Both the position numbers and the translations under genes were made by a program. Positions 1 through 6,637 of a stretch of DNA of 7,030 nt are shown piece by piece. How positions within the stretch are numbered: the first letter of the stretch is position 1; each line of letters starts with the position of its first letter. Location of the stretch: NCBI GenBank assembly GCA_030597995.1, contig JAUVQV010000039.1:1-7030 (forward strand), written 5' to 3'. The stretch is from Candidatus Rokuibacteriota bacterium. GTDB taxonomy: Bacteria > JAUVQV01. The notes under the pieces are model-generated. The model had not been told where the DNA came from and ran no database searches. It saw only the letters and a list, made by a program, of their open reading frames with translations.

Positions 1-1
1 C

Positions 2-58
2 ACCGCAATGGAACGGATTTACCACACCCGGAAGATATCCCGGGGGAAGTCCCACTGA
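2..58 (+). CDS. possible 3' end of an unidentified gene, cut by the window edge
   Basis: One plus-strand frame is open from the left edge and ends in TGA at 56-58, six bases before the dnaK stop on the opposite strand. The visible residues, TAMERIYHTRKISRGKSH, are basic and look like a plausible protein tail. If real, the gene converges on dnaK. With only 18 codons visible, and other frames also open over this short span, it may be chance. I do not recognise a family. No dnaJ start is visible on the minus strand in these 64 bases. A short CCCGG/CCGGG inverted repeat (27-31 and 40-44) lies here without a T-run, so I do not call it a terminator. Confidence 0.2.
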   Translation, partial: TAMERIYHTRKISRGKSH

Positions 59-64
59 TCAGGG

Positions 65-1978
65 TCAGGACTTCTCTTCAAACTCAGCGTCGACCACATC
101 CTCTTCCTGAGGTCCCTTTTTGCCCCCAACCGGTTCGCTTCCGCCCCCATCGCCACCGGGCGCAGCACCCGTTTGTGCCTTGGCCTCCTTGTACATCACC
201 TCGGCGATCCGATGGGACTCTTTCGTGAGCGCCTCCGAGGCCTGCCGCATGCGGGTCACATCCCCGCTGTCGAGTTCTTCCTTTGCCTTCTTCACCGCCT
301 CTTCGATGGACTTGGCGTCATCGTCTTTTATCTTGTCCCGGTGCTCATTGAGGGTTTTCTCCGTAGTGTAGATGAGCGTGTCGAGCTGATTCCGGGCCTC
401 TACCTCTTCTTTCTTCTTGCGATCCTCCTCCGCATGGGACTCGGCCTCGCTGACCATTTTCTCGACCTCTTCCTTGGCCAACCCGCTCGAAGCGGTGATG
501 GTGATCTGCTGTTCCTTGCCCGTTGCCAGGTCCTTGGCCGACACACTCACGATACCGTTGGCGTCGATATCGAAGGCCACCTGAATCTGCGGCACGCCGC
601 GCGGTGCGGGAGGAATCCCGACCAGGTGGAACTTGCCGAGGGTACGGTTGTCCCGGGCCATCTCCCGCTCCCCCTGCAGGACGTGAATCTCGACACTGGT
701 CTGGGTGTCGGCGGCGGTGGAAAAAATCTCGTCCTTGTGAGTGGGGATAGTGGTGTTGCGATCGATGAGCCTCGTCAGCACTCCACCCAGGGTTTCGATC
801 CCGAGCGAGAGAGGAGTTACGTCCAGAAGGAGAACGTCCTTGACGTCCCCCGCCAGCACTCCCCCCTGGATGGCGGCGCCAACCGCCACCACCTCGTCGG
901 GATTTACGCCGTGGTGGGGCTCCTTCTTGAAGGTATCTTTCACCACCTGCTGGACCCTCGGCATGCGGGTCTGCCCCCCGACCATCACCACTTCATTAAT
1001 GTCGGCAGCGGCTACTTTGGCATCCTTCAAAGCCTGCTGGCAGGGTCCCACCGACCGCTGGATGATGTCCTCCACCAGCTGCTCCAGCTTGGAACGGGAA
1101 AGACGGATATTGAGGTGCTTGGGACCGGAGGCATCGGCCGTGATAAAGGGCAGGTTGATGTCGGTCTCCAGGGCGGACGAGAGCTCGATCTTGGCTTTCT
1201 CGCCCGCCTCCTTGAGGCGCTGCATAACCATCTGGTCCCGGGAGAGGTCGATTCCCTGGTCTTTCTTGAACTCCGTCACCAGCCAATCGATGATGCGCTG
1301 GTCGATGTTGTCACCCCCCAGGTGAGTGTCGCCGTTCGTGGCCTTGACCTCTACCACATTGTCCCCGACCTCAAGGATGGAAATATCGAAGGTACCGCCG
1401 CCGAAATCATAGACCGCGATGATTTCATTTTTCTTCTTGTCGAGCCCATACGCAAGGGCGGCGGCGGTGGGCTCGTTGATGATCCTCTCCACTTCCAGGC
1501 CGGCGATCTTCCCGGCATCCTTGGTGGCCTGTCGCTGGGAGTCATTGAAATAGGCCGGGACAGTGATGACGGCTTTGACCACCTTGGTTCCAAGGTACTC
1601 CTCGGCCGCCTGCCTCAACTTCTGAAGTATCACGGCGGAGATCTCCGGAGGGGAGTGCTCTTTCCCGGAGATGCTTACCCGGGCATCGCCGTTGGAAGCC
1701 TGGACCACCTTGTAGGGGACCATCTTCATCTCCTCGCTGACCTCATTGTATTTCCGGCCCATAAAACGCTTGATGGAGTAGACGGTGTTCTCAGGATTGG
1801 TAACCGACTGCCTCTTGGCAACCTGGCCGACCAGCCGTTCACCGTCTTTGGTGAAGGCCACCACCGAGGGTGTAACCCGGCTCCCCTCTTGATTGATCAC
1901 GACGGTCGGTTCTCCACCCTCCATGACCGCGACCACCGAGTTCGTGGTTCCAAGATCTATGCCTATGATTTTACTCAT
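65..1978 (-). CDS. dnaK: molecular chaperone DnaK (Hsp70)
   Basis: ATP-dependent cytoplasmic chaperone that binds exposed hydrophobic stretches of unfolded proteins and cycles with DnaJ and GrpE. The 637-residue product matches the usual full length (about 638 in E. coli). The nucleotide-binding domain shows the phosphate-1 motif GIDLGTTNS (6-14), [16 protein letters not shown] (141-156), [12 protein letters not shown] (167-178), the phosphate-2 motif DFGGGTFD (191-198) and VGGQTRMP (333-340). The interdomain linker with [10 protein letters not shown] spans about 381-395. The beta-sandwich substrate-binding domain follows to about 505, then a charged helical lid (505-600), a Gly-rich disordered stretch (604-620) and the acidic [11 protein letters not shown] tail (625-635). 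The segment at 75-105 is the Gram-negative-type insertion. The start is fixed by an AGGAGG site six bases upstream and by the canonical [10 protein letters not shown] beginning. grpE is not upstream, where rarA diverges. Whether dnaJ follows cannot be seen. No broken motif was found. Confidence 0.99.
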   Translation of the reverse strand: MSKIIGIDLGTTNSVVAVMEGGEPTVVINQEGSRVTPSVVAFTKDGERLVGQVAKRQSVTNPENTVYSIKRFMGRKYNEVSEEMKMVPYKVVQASNGDARVSISGKEHSPPEISAVILQKLRQAAEEYLGTKVVKAVITVPAYFNDSQRQATKDAGKIAGLEVERIINEPTAAALAYGLDKKKNEIIAVYDFGGGTFDISILEVGDNVVEVKATNGDTHLGGDNIDQRIIDWLVTEFKKDQGIDLSRDQMVMQRLKEAGEKAKIELSSALETDINLPFITADASGPKHLNIRLSRSKLEQLVEDIIQRSVGPCQQALKDAKVAAADINEVVMVGGQTRMPRVQQVVKDTFKKEPHHGVNPDEVVAVGAAIQGGVLAGDVKDVLLLDVTPLSLGIETLGGVLTRLIDRNTTIPTHKDEIFSTAADTQTSVEIHVLQGEREMARDNRTLGKFHLVGIPPAPRGVPQIQVAFDIDANGIVSVSAKDLATGKEQQITITASSGLAKEEVEKMVSEAESHAEEDRKKKEEVEARNQLDTLIYTTEKTLNEHRDKIKDDDAKSIEEAVKKAKEELDSGDVTRMRQASEALTKESHRIAEVMYKEAKAQTGAAPGGDGGGSEPVGGKKGPQEEDVVDAEFEEKS

Positions 1979-1984
1979 TTTATA

Positions 1985-1990
1985 CCTCCT
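1985..1990 (-). promoter_or_regulatory. Shine-Dalgarno site of dnaK
   Basis: On the minus strand AGGAGG sits six bases before the dnaK ATG (spacer TATAAA). This is a near-ideal ribosome-binding site and settles the start codon. Confidence 0.9.
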
Positions 1991-2020
1991 CTGCAGAAAT
2001 TTCTTAGTTTACAACAATAC

Positions 2021-2049
2021 AATATAATACCTTAGTCTGTAGTTGTCAA
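2021..2049 (-). promoter_or_regulatory. sigma-70-type promoter of dnaK
   Basis: On the minus strand a perfect -35 TTGACA (2044-2049) is followed by a 17-base spacer and TATATT (2021-2026), one mismatch from the -10 consensus. Transcription would start near 2014 and give a leader of about 36 bases that includes the SD site. The -35 lies inside a 9-bp palindrome, GTTGTCAAC on the plus strand (2042-2050), which could be an operator but is short. I see no CIRCE element (TTAGCACTC-N9-GAGTGCTAA) and no sigma-32-type box (CTTGAAA / CCCCAT) here. Expression from the housekeeping sigma factor is therefore the simplest reading. Confidence 0.75.
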
Positions 2050-2182
2050 CGTTTTTTCGCGAATTCTAGATAGGGTATAACATATATATATCACATCGCT
2101 TCCGGAATGACACCGAACGCCCCCCGATCAAAGCCAAGGGATCCTCAGATCTTCTGGTTCGTCTGCTCCGCTCCCTCGCGTA

Positions 2183-2323
2183 CCCGGTTGAGTCACGAGA
2201 GCAATTTTCTGTTCTGGCGAGGCGTCGCCGGAGCGAACGCGGAAGCGTACTACTGTACGCTGCACAAGTGAGCAAGGGCGCAACGAAGCCCGGGCGCAAA
2301 ATCTCTCTCGTGACTAATCCGGG
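2183..2323. repeat. 141-bp imperfect palindrome, candidate dispersed intergenic repeat
   Basis: Two co-centred inverted repeats share a centre near 2252-2253. The outer arms are 2183-2201 and 2305-2323: CCCGG...AGTCACGAGAG on the left against CTCTCGTGACT...CCGGG on the right. That gives 11 perfect base pairs, extending to 19 positions with two mismatches. The inner arms are AGCGTAC (2244-2250) and GTACGCT (2255-2261) around a TACT loop. Between them the arms match only in patches, for example TTTT (2205-2208) with AAAA (2298-2301). As RNA or extruded DNA it could form a long bulged hairpin. It encodes no protein and has no T-run, so it is not a simple terminator. The shape resembles dispersed palindromic intergenic repeats (REP/MITE-like). 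That identity is inference, since only one copy is in the window. Confidence 0.65.
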
Positions 2324-2356
2324 ATGGTCGGTGTCGGGGAAGGAATGAGAAGAGAA

Positions 2357-2385
2357 TTGACGGTGAAATTGAATTAGGCTATACC
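2357..2385 (+). promoter_or_regulatory. sigma-70-type promoter of rarA
   Basis: TTGACG (2357-2362, five of six consensus bases), a 17-base spacer, then TATACC (2380-2385, four of six). Transcription would start near 2392, leaving a leader of about 44 bases before the rarA ATG. It lies just beyond the right arm of the large palindrome, facing away from dnaK. Confidence 0.6.
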
Positions 2386-2435
2386 ATCAGCATTCAACAG
2401 GCAAAAGAGGCGGAGTTGGAATTCAGATTCGCGAC

Positions 2436-3917
2436 ATGCATGATCGGAAACGGCAGGCGGACTCGGTATCAAAAAAATGGGGGAAAGGGGAATGCCTGGA
2501 CCTTTTCGGCGCAGCCGGTGAGGAGGGTCCCCGGCCCCTGGCGGCGAGAATGCGGCCGCAGTCCCTGGAAGAGTTCATCGGCCAGGATGAGATTGTCGGG
2601 CCGGGGCGCATCCTGCGCCGGGCGATCGAGGCCGACCAGCTCTCTTCGATAATTCTCTGGGGACCGCCGGGGACGGGAAAGACCAGCCTCGCGGCGGTCA
2701 TCGCCCGGACCACCCGCTCCCACTTCGAGTCCCTCAACGCCGTCATGGCCGGGGTGGGGGACATCAGAAAAGTTGTCGCGGCGGCCCAGCACAGGAGACA
2801 GCTCAACGGCCGGAAGACGATTCTTTTGGTGGATGAGATCCACCGCTTCAACCGGGCTCAGCAGGATGCCCTGCTGCCACACGTCGAGGACGGCAGCATA
2901 GTCCTTATCGGGGCGACCACCGAGAACCCCTACTTCGAGGTCAATGCCACCCTCGTTTCCCGGAGCCGGGTGTTCCAATTCCGGCCTCTCGCCGACCCAG
3001 ATGTGGAGCAGATCATCCACCTGGCCCTGCGGGAGAAAGAGCGCGGGCTGGGCCGGCTGCCGGTGGAGCTGTCCCCGGAGGCCCTGGCGCATCTGGTTCG
3101 GGTGGCCGGAGGAGACGCCCGCACGGCGCTCAATGCTCTGGAGCTGGCGGTAGCGAACACCCCGGCAGACGCCAAAGACGGGAAAATCCGGATTGGCCTG
3201 GGGGAGGCGGAGGAGAGCATTCAACGCCGGGCCGTTCTCTACGACCGCGACGGCGACGCCCACTACGACACCATCAGCGCCTTCATCAAGAGCGTGCGCG
3301 GCAGCGACCCCGACGCCGCCCTCTACTGGCTGGCCAAGATGCTCTACGCCGGTGAGGATCCGCGCTTTATCCTCAGGCGCCTTTTGATTCTGGCCGGGGA
3401 GGACGTCGGTCTGGCGGACCCGATGGGCCTGGTGGTGGCCAACGCCGCGGCCGAGGCCTTCGATCGCGTCGGCCTCCCGGAAGGTGTCTATCACTTGGCC
3501 GCGGCGACGCTCTACCTCGTCACCGCACCCAAAAGCAACAGCGCCGTGTCCTATTTCAAGGCCCTGAAGGCGGTGGAGAGTGAAGGGCGCGCGGAAGTTC
3601 CGCGCCACCTCAAGGACCCCAGCCGTGACGGCCGGGCCCTTGGTCACGGGCGAGGGTATCTCTATCCGCACGATAATCCCGGCCACCACGTGGCGCAGAA
3701 TTACCTTCCCGAAGCCCTCCGGGGTGTGCGTTTTTACGAGCCGGGTTCGGAAGGCTACGAGGCCGAGGTGGCACCCCGGCTGGCGAGGTGGCGCCGGGAG
3801 GTGGAGAAGAAGTTCGGCATTGCTCCCCGTGAGGGGCCTGCCCTGCCGCCCGCGGAAAAAGAGAGACTCAAACGCGGGAGAAAACGCGGACCCGGTGGAA
3901 GCGGTCCCTCACCGTAG
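2436..3917 (+). CDS. rarA: replication-associated recombination protein A (RarA/MgsA, WRNIP1 family AAA+ ATPase)
   Basis: AAA+ ATPase related to clamp-loader subunits that acts at stalled or collapsed replication forks. Bacterial RarA forms a tetramer and interacts with SSB and RecA-linked repair. The 493-residue product shows Walker A GPPGTGKT (76-83), Walker B ILLVDEIHRFN (129-139, Asp133/Glu134), sensor 1 IGATTENP (158-165), arginine-finger region SRSRVF (175-180) and sensor 2 GGDARTALNALE (225-236). The C-terminal tetramerisation region includes KSVRGSDPDAALYWLAKML (285-303), ILAGEDVGLADP (318-329) and QNYLP (421-425). E. coli RarA has 447 residues. The excess is about 20 residues at the N terminus and a basic tail (EKERLKRGRKRG) at the C terminus. 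The ATG is the only standard start before the domain and has no clear SD site. Relatives usually begin near LDLFG (residue 21), whose CTG codon at 2496 follows a G-rich tract. The 3' end overlaps thiL tail to tail by 9 bp. Confidence 0.96.
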   Translation: MHDRKRQADSVSKKWGKGECLDLFGAAGEEGPRPLAARMRPQSLEEFIGQDEIVGPGRILRRAIEADQLSSIILWGPPGTGKTSLAAVIARTTRSHFESLNAVMAGVGDIRKVVAAAQHRRQLNGRKTILLVDEIHRFNRAQQDALLPHVEDGSIVLIGATTENPYFEVNATLVSRSRVFQFRPLADPDVEQIIHLALREKERGLGRLPVELSPEALAHLVRVAGGDARTALNALELAVANTPADAKDGKIRIGLGEAEESIQRRAVLYDRDGDAHYDTISAFIKSVRGSDPDAALYWLAKMLYAGEDPRFILRRLLILAGEDVGLADPMGLVVANAAAEAFDRVGLPEGVYHLAAATLYLVTAPKSNSAVSYFKALKAVESEGRAEVPRHLKDPSRDGRALGHGRGYLYPHDNPGHHVAQNYLPEALRGVRFYEPGSEGYEAEVAPRLARWRREVEKKFGIAPREGPALPPAEKERLKRGRKRGPGGSGPSP

Positions 3918-4976
3918 AACCCCTTTTCCGAAGTCCCTTTTCCTCCGGGGAGGGGAGAAGTGATCCCAGCCTCCGGGTGAGAGAGCAGTTTTTTCACCCC
4001 CCGCAGATATCACGCTACTTCCCCGGCGCCGGTCGACGATATTGCCGATCGGCGTAATCCGCACGCCGCCGACGCGGGCAAGTTTTTCCACTGCCCCGGT
4101 TCTACTCGGGCGCACCGTGAACAAAAGCTCATACTCTTCTCCCCCGTGCAGGGCCGCCTCCAAGACGTCGCATCGCAAGTACTCCGCCGCCTTGCGGGTC
4201 GAGGGCCGTATCGGGAGGTCGGCCGCGAAAACTTCGGCCCCGACCCGGCTCTCCCGGCAGAGATGGGCCAGGTCGGTGGAGAGACCGTCGCTGATGTCTA
4301 CGCAAGAGGTCGCGAGAGATTTCGCGGCCAGGGCCGTTCCCAGAAAGAGAGGAGGGGAAGGGCGGAGGTGCTTCCGGATCACTCTTTTAAAGGCGGGGTG
4401 GCCCGATCGGCGCCGGCCCCGCCGGAGGGCGTCCAGCCCCAGTGCCGAGGCCCCGAGGTGGCCGCTCACGTAAAGGCGGTCTCCCGCCGCGGCACCGGCA
4501 CGGGTGAGGGGATGCCCGGAAGGGACTCCGAGGACGGCGAGGCCGACGAAGATGCCCCCTGCCGACGAGGTGGTGTCGCCGCCGACGACCTCCATCCCGA
4601 ATTTCCGCGACGCCCGGATGAGCCCCCGCAGGAAGCGGGCTGTGAAATCGAATTCCAGGGAGGGCGGCAGGGCCAGAGAGAGCAGGGCGAAAAGAGGTCG
4701 GCCGCCCGTGGCGGCGAGGTCGCTGACGTTGACAGCCACGATTTTGTATCCCAGGTCTGAGGGTGAGGTACCGCTGCGGGTAAAATGGATCCCCTCTACC
4801 ATGAGGTCGGTGGTCGCGAGAAGTTTTTTCCCGGGGGGGATCGTGACCACGGCGGCGTCGTCCCCGGGTCCGATCGCCACCCTCGGTGAAGAGGGGGGGA
4901 GCCGGCGCCTGAAGTAGTCCAGGAGACCTTCCTCGCGGAGGTCTTTCAGGCGCGTTGTTCGCCTGCGCGGAACCAT
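3909..4976 (-). CDS. thiL: thiamine-monophosphate kinase ThiL
   Basis: Phosphorylates thiamine monophosphate with ATP to thiamine pyrophosphate, the last step of cofactor synthesis, in the cytoplasm. From the ATG at 4976 the protein has 355 residues, against about 325 in E. coli. Family motifs are GPGDDAAVV (36-44), TTDLMVEGIHF (55-65), the VSDLAATGG stretch (84-92), VGGDTTSS (131-138), DISDGLSTDLAHLC (227-240), HGGEEYELLFTV (277-288) and the C-terminal GWDHF (336-340). These Asp-rich motifs bind Mg-ATP in the AIR-synthase-like (PurM/ThiL) fold. I chose this ATG because homology begins at RLKDLREEGLLDYF. A longer frame back to a TTG at 5078 adds 34 unconserved residues that overlap the neighbouring intergenic region. 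There is no SD site upstream, and a -10-like TATACT lies close enough for a leaderless transcript. Fifteen extra residues after GWDHF run into rarA. No other thiamine gene is nearby. Confidence 0.96.
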   Translation of the reverse strand: MVPRRRTTRLKDLREEGLLDYFRRRLPPSSPRVAIGPGDDAAVVTIPPGKKLLATTDLMVEGIHFTRSGTSPSDLGYKIVAVNVSDLAATGGRPLFALLSLALPPSLEFDFTARFLRGLIRASRKFGMEVVGGDTTSSAGGIFVGLAVLGVPSGHPLTRAGAAAGDRLYVSGHLGASALGLDALRRGRRRSGHPAFKRVIRKHLRPSPPLFLGTALAAKSLATSCVDISDGLSTDLAHLCRESRVGAEVFAADLPIRPSTRKAAEYLRCDVLEAALHGGEEYELLFTVRPSRTGAVEKLARVGGVRITPIGNIVDRRRGSSVISAGGEKTALSPGGWDHFSPPRRKRDFGKGVLR

Positions 4977-4982
4977 GAGGAA

Positions 4983-4988
4983 AGTATA
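4983..4988 (-). promoter_or_regulatory. possible -10 element for thiL (leaderless start)
   Basis: On the minus strand TATACT ends six bases before the thiL ATG, which would place transcription initiation on or next to the A of the start codon. No convincing -35 is present 16-18 bases upstream, so this rests on the -10 match, its spacing and the missing SD site. Confidence 0.3.
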
Positions 4989-5041
4989 TACGGTTTGGGG
5001 TGAATGGGGAGGGAGGAATGATGTTTGTTCTCCAATGGGGT

Positions 5042-5047
5042 TATAAT
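5042..5047 (+). promoter_or_regulatory. possible -10 element for the livGFH operon
   Basis: A perfect TATAAT lies 30 bases before the chosen livG ATG, in the gap between divergent thiL and livG. The expected -35 position shows no good match. If livG instead began at 5018, this would lie inside the gene and would not be its promoter. Confidence 0.35.
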
Positions 5048-5077
5048 GATCTCCTCGAAAAGGCGGCGAGATACTCA

Positions 5078-5857
5078 ATGAATGTGTCCCGGGTAGACGA
5101 CGGCATCCTGCACACGGTGGGGGTGACGATCGATTTCGGCGGCCTCCGGGCCCTGAACCAGTGCTCCATTTCCGTCCGCCGCGGCACCGTCACCGGCCTT
5201 ATCGGTCCCAACGGGGCCGGGAAGACCACCCTCTTTAATGTCATCACCGGATTCCAACGTCTCGACGAGGGGGAAGTCTGGTTTCGGGGGGAGAGGATCG
5301 ACCGCTTTCAGCCCCACCAGATCTTCCGGAAGAGGCTGATGCGCACCTTCCAGATATCCCGGGAACTGCAGAAGATGACCCTTCTGGAGAACCTCATGCT
5401 CGTCCCGAGCGGGCAGGTCGGGGAGCAGATCTGGATCTCCTGGATCCGTCCGCGGGCCGTTCGGAGACAGGAGGGGCGGAACCGCAAGCGGGCCATGGAG
5501 GTCCTGGAGTTGCTCCAACTCGGCGACCTCTGGGACGAATACGCCGGCAACCTCTCCACCGGCCAGAAAAAGATTCTCGAGCTCGGAAGGGCGATGATGG
5601 CCGACCCGGAGATGATTCTTCTGGACGAGCCCGGAGCGGGAGTGAACCCAACCCTGATGCGGAAGCTGGTCGGCTATATCCGCGAGATCAACCGGCAGGG
5701 GAAGACCTTTCTTCTCATCGAGCACGACATGGACCTGGTGATGAATCTTTGCCAGCCGATCGTCGTCATGAACGTCGGCGGAAAGCTGACCGAGGGCCCC
5801 GCCGAAAAGATCCGGTGCGATCCCCGGGTCCTGGAGGCCTACCTTGGAGGAAGTTAA
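5078..5857 (+). CDS. livG: branched-chain amino-acid-type ABC importer, ATP-binding protein LivG
   Basis: Cytoplasmic ATPase that powers a LivHM-type membrane channel, working as a pair with LivF. The 259-residue product has Walker A GPNGAGKTT (43-51), a Q-loop Gln92 in RTFQISRELQKMTLLENL, ABC signature LSTGQ (159-163), Walker B MILLDE (179-184) followed by PGAGVNP, and H-loop His216 in IEHDMD. The N-terminal DFGGLRAL and C-terminal DPRVLEAYLGG are typical of LivG rather than LivF. The ATG at 5078 gives the usual family length (about 255) and leaves about nine residues before the conserved start. An alternative ATG at 5018 has a much better SD site (GGAGG at 5008-5012) and adds 20 residues, but those codons are only about half G/C-ending, unlike the gene proper. 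First visible gene of the operon. The substrate could also be urea, amides or aromatic acids. Confidence 0.93.
   Translation: MNVSRVDDGILHTVGVTIDFGGLRALNQCSISVRRGTVTGLIGPNGAGKTTLFNVITGFQRLDEGEVWFRGERIDRFQPHQIFRKRLMRTFQISRELQKMTLLENLMLVPSGQVGEQIWISWIRPRAVRRQEGRNRKRAMEVLELLQLGDLWDEYAGNLSTGQKKILELGRAMMADPEMILLDEPGAGVNPTLMRKLVGYIREINRQGKTFLLIEHDMDLVMNLCQPIVVMNVGGKLTEGPAEKIRCDPRVLEAYLGGS
5846..5850 (+). promoter_or_regulatory. Shine-Dalgarno site at the end of livG
   Basis: GGAGG within the last codons of livG lies eight bases before a GTG at 5859 but 31 bases before the livF ATG. It is well placed for the mini-ORF and too far away to serve livF directly. Confidence 0.5.
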
Positions 5858-5858
5858 A

Positions 5859-5882
5859 GTGGCACCTTCCCTGGTTCTCTGA
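5859..5882 (+). CDS. candidate seven-codon leader/coupling mini-ORF before livF
   Basis: GTG at 5859 opens a frame of seven codons reading MAPSLVL, with GTG read as Met, and ends in TGA at 5880-5882. That stop overlaps the livF start as TGATG. A GGAGG site sits at ideal spacing (eight bases), while livF itself has no close SD site. The arrangement fits translational coupling: ribosomes finish the mini-ORF and restart on livF. Three of the last three codons are Leu-Val-Leu, intriguing beside a branched-chain amino-acid importer but easily chance in seven codons. Whether it is translated is unproven. Confidence 0.35.
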   Translation: MAPSLVL

Positions 5883-6637
5883 TGGCGGTGCTGGAAGTCA
5901 GGGATGTGGTCTCCGGTTACGGCCGGGTGGACATCCTGCAGGGAGTCTCCCTTCGGGTGGAGGCCGGAGAGATCGTCACCGTCATCGGTCCCAACGGGGC
6001 CGGAAAGTCCACCCTCATGAAAACCGTGTTCGGACTCCTCCGCCCCCGTCGGGGCCAGATCCTTTTTCAAGGCGCGGACATCACCTGCCGGAGGCCGGAC
6101 CGGTTGGTAGGTGAAGGTCTGAGCTACGTGCCTCAGGAAAAACACATCTTCCCCTCCCTGACCGTGGAGGAGAATCTCGAGATGGGATACTTCATCAGAA
6201 AGGATTCCCCGCGAAAAAGCATGGAGGCGGTCTTCCGGTTTTTCCCCTTCCTGCGGGAGTGCAGGCGTAAAAAGGCCGGCGCCCTCTCCGGCGGGGAACG
6301 GCAGATGGTCGCCCTCGGCAGGGCTCTGATGCTGGAGCCGAAGCTGCTGCTTCTGGACGAGCCTTCCGTCGGCCTGGCACCGCGTCTGGTGGCTGAGATC
6401 TTCTCCCGGATCCGGAGGATCAATCAGCAGGGGGTGGCCCTGATGGTAATCGAGCAGAACGCGAAAAAGGCCCTCGAGGTTTCCCACCGCGGGTACGTCC
6501 TGGCCATGGGCCGGAATGTGCTGACCGATACCGGGATGAATCTTTTGAACAACGAGGAGGTGGCCCGCCTCTACCTGGGGATGCACTGTTCTCCTCCCAC
6601 TCTGTTCGCGGGGACCTCACCCCCCGGGAGAGCGTGA
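5882..6637 (+). CDS. livF: branched-chain amino-acid-type ABC importer, ATP-binding protein LivF
   Basis: Second cytoplasmic ATPase of the importer, expected to pair with LivG beneath the two permeases. The 251-residue product shows Walker A GPNGAGKST (36-44), Q-loop Gln85 in YVPQEKHIFPSLTVEENL, signature LSGGE (135-139), Walker B LLLLDE (155-160) followed by PSVGLAP, and Gln192 at the H-loop position in VIEQNA. That Gln is the normal LivF state and, with RGYVLAMGR and the YVPQ motif, separates it from LivG. Homology ends at ARLYLG (228-233), where family members normally stop at about 235. Here 18 residues rich in Pro, Gly, Ser and Thr follow. The ATG overlaps the TGA of an upstream mini-ORF and has no SD site at normal distance. 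The gap from livG is 24 bp and to livH 16 bp, so the three are surely co-transcribed. Confidence 0.95.
   Translation: MAVLEVRDVVSGYGRVDILQGVSLRVEAGEIVTVIGPNGAGKSTLMKTVFGLLRPRRGQILFQGADITCRRPDRLVGEGLSYVPQEKHIFPSLTVEENLEMGYFIRKDSPRKSMEAVFRFFPFLRECRRKKAGALSGGERQMVALGRALMLEPKLLLLDEPSVGLAPRLVAEIFSRIRRINQQGVALMVIEQNAKKALEVSHRGYVLAMGRNVLTDTGMNLLNNEEVARLYLGMHCSPPTLFAGTSPPGRA

Larger units (their letters stand above)
1979..2435. other. divergent intergenic region between dnaK and rarA
   Basis: A 457-base gap without a credible gene. From left to right it holds the dnaK SD site and leader, with a 10-bp self-complementary AGAAATTTCT at 1995-2004. Next come the dnaK promoter (2021-2049), an AT-rich patch containing CATATATATATC (about 2081-2092), roughly 90 bases of nondescript GC-richer DNA, the large imperfect palindrome (2183-2323) and the rarA promoter (2357-2385). 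An open frame of 77 codons on the minus strand (2066-2299) crosses the palindrome. It is arginine- and serine-rich with no recognisable domain, so I treat it as spurious. No tRNA, riboswitch or terminator was recognised. Confidence 0.7.

Noticed and set aside
27..44. CCCGG/CCGGG inverted repeat after dnaK as a terminator
   Set aside because: The stem is only five base pairs with an eight-base loop and no T-run on either strand.
173..2035. Very long plus-strand open frame (620 codons) opposite dnaK
   Set aside because: Long antisense frames opposite Hsp70 genes are a well-known by-product of codon bias. The sense strand is unmistakably dnaK, and the antisense translation shows no recognisable domain.
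2066..2299. 77-codon minus-strand frame in the dnaK-rarA gap
   Set aside because: It runs through the palindrome, is rich in Arg and Ser, and shows no domain, so it is more likely accidental.
2183..2323. tRNA or known small RNA in the palindromic region
   Set aside because: No cloverleaf arms, anticodon/T-loop consensus or other RNA family signature could be recognised; only the inverted-repeat structure is supported.
2469..3689. Minus-strand frame of 406 codons opposite rarA
   Set aside because: It mirrors rarA codons in GC-rich DNA. There is no recognisable domain, and the sense product has every AAA+ motif.
3975..3999. GGGTGA...TCACCC inverted repeat as a rarA terminator
   Set aside because: It lies inside thiL coding sequence. 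The T-run is within the hairpin rather than after it, so it does not have terminator form.
5075..6586. Minus-strand frame of 503 codons opposite livG and livF
   Set aside because: It spans two well-supported genes and their junction, is rich in His, Gly and Pro, and looks like an antisense shadow.
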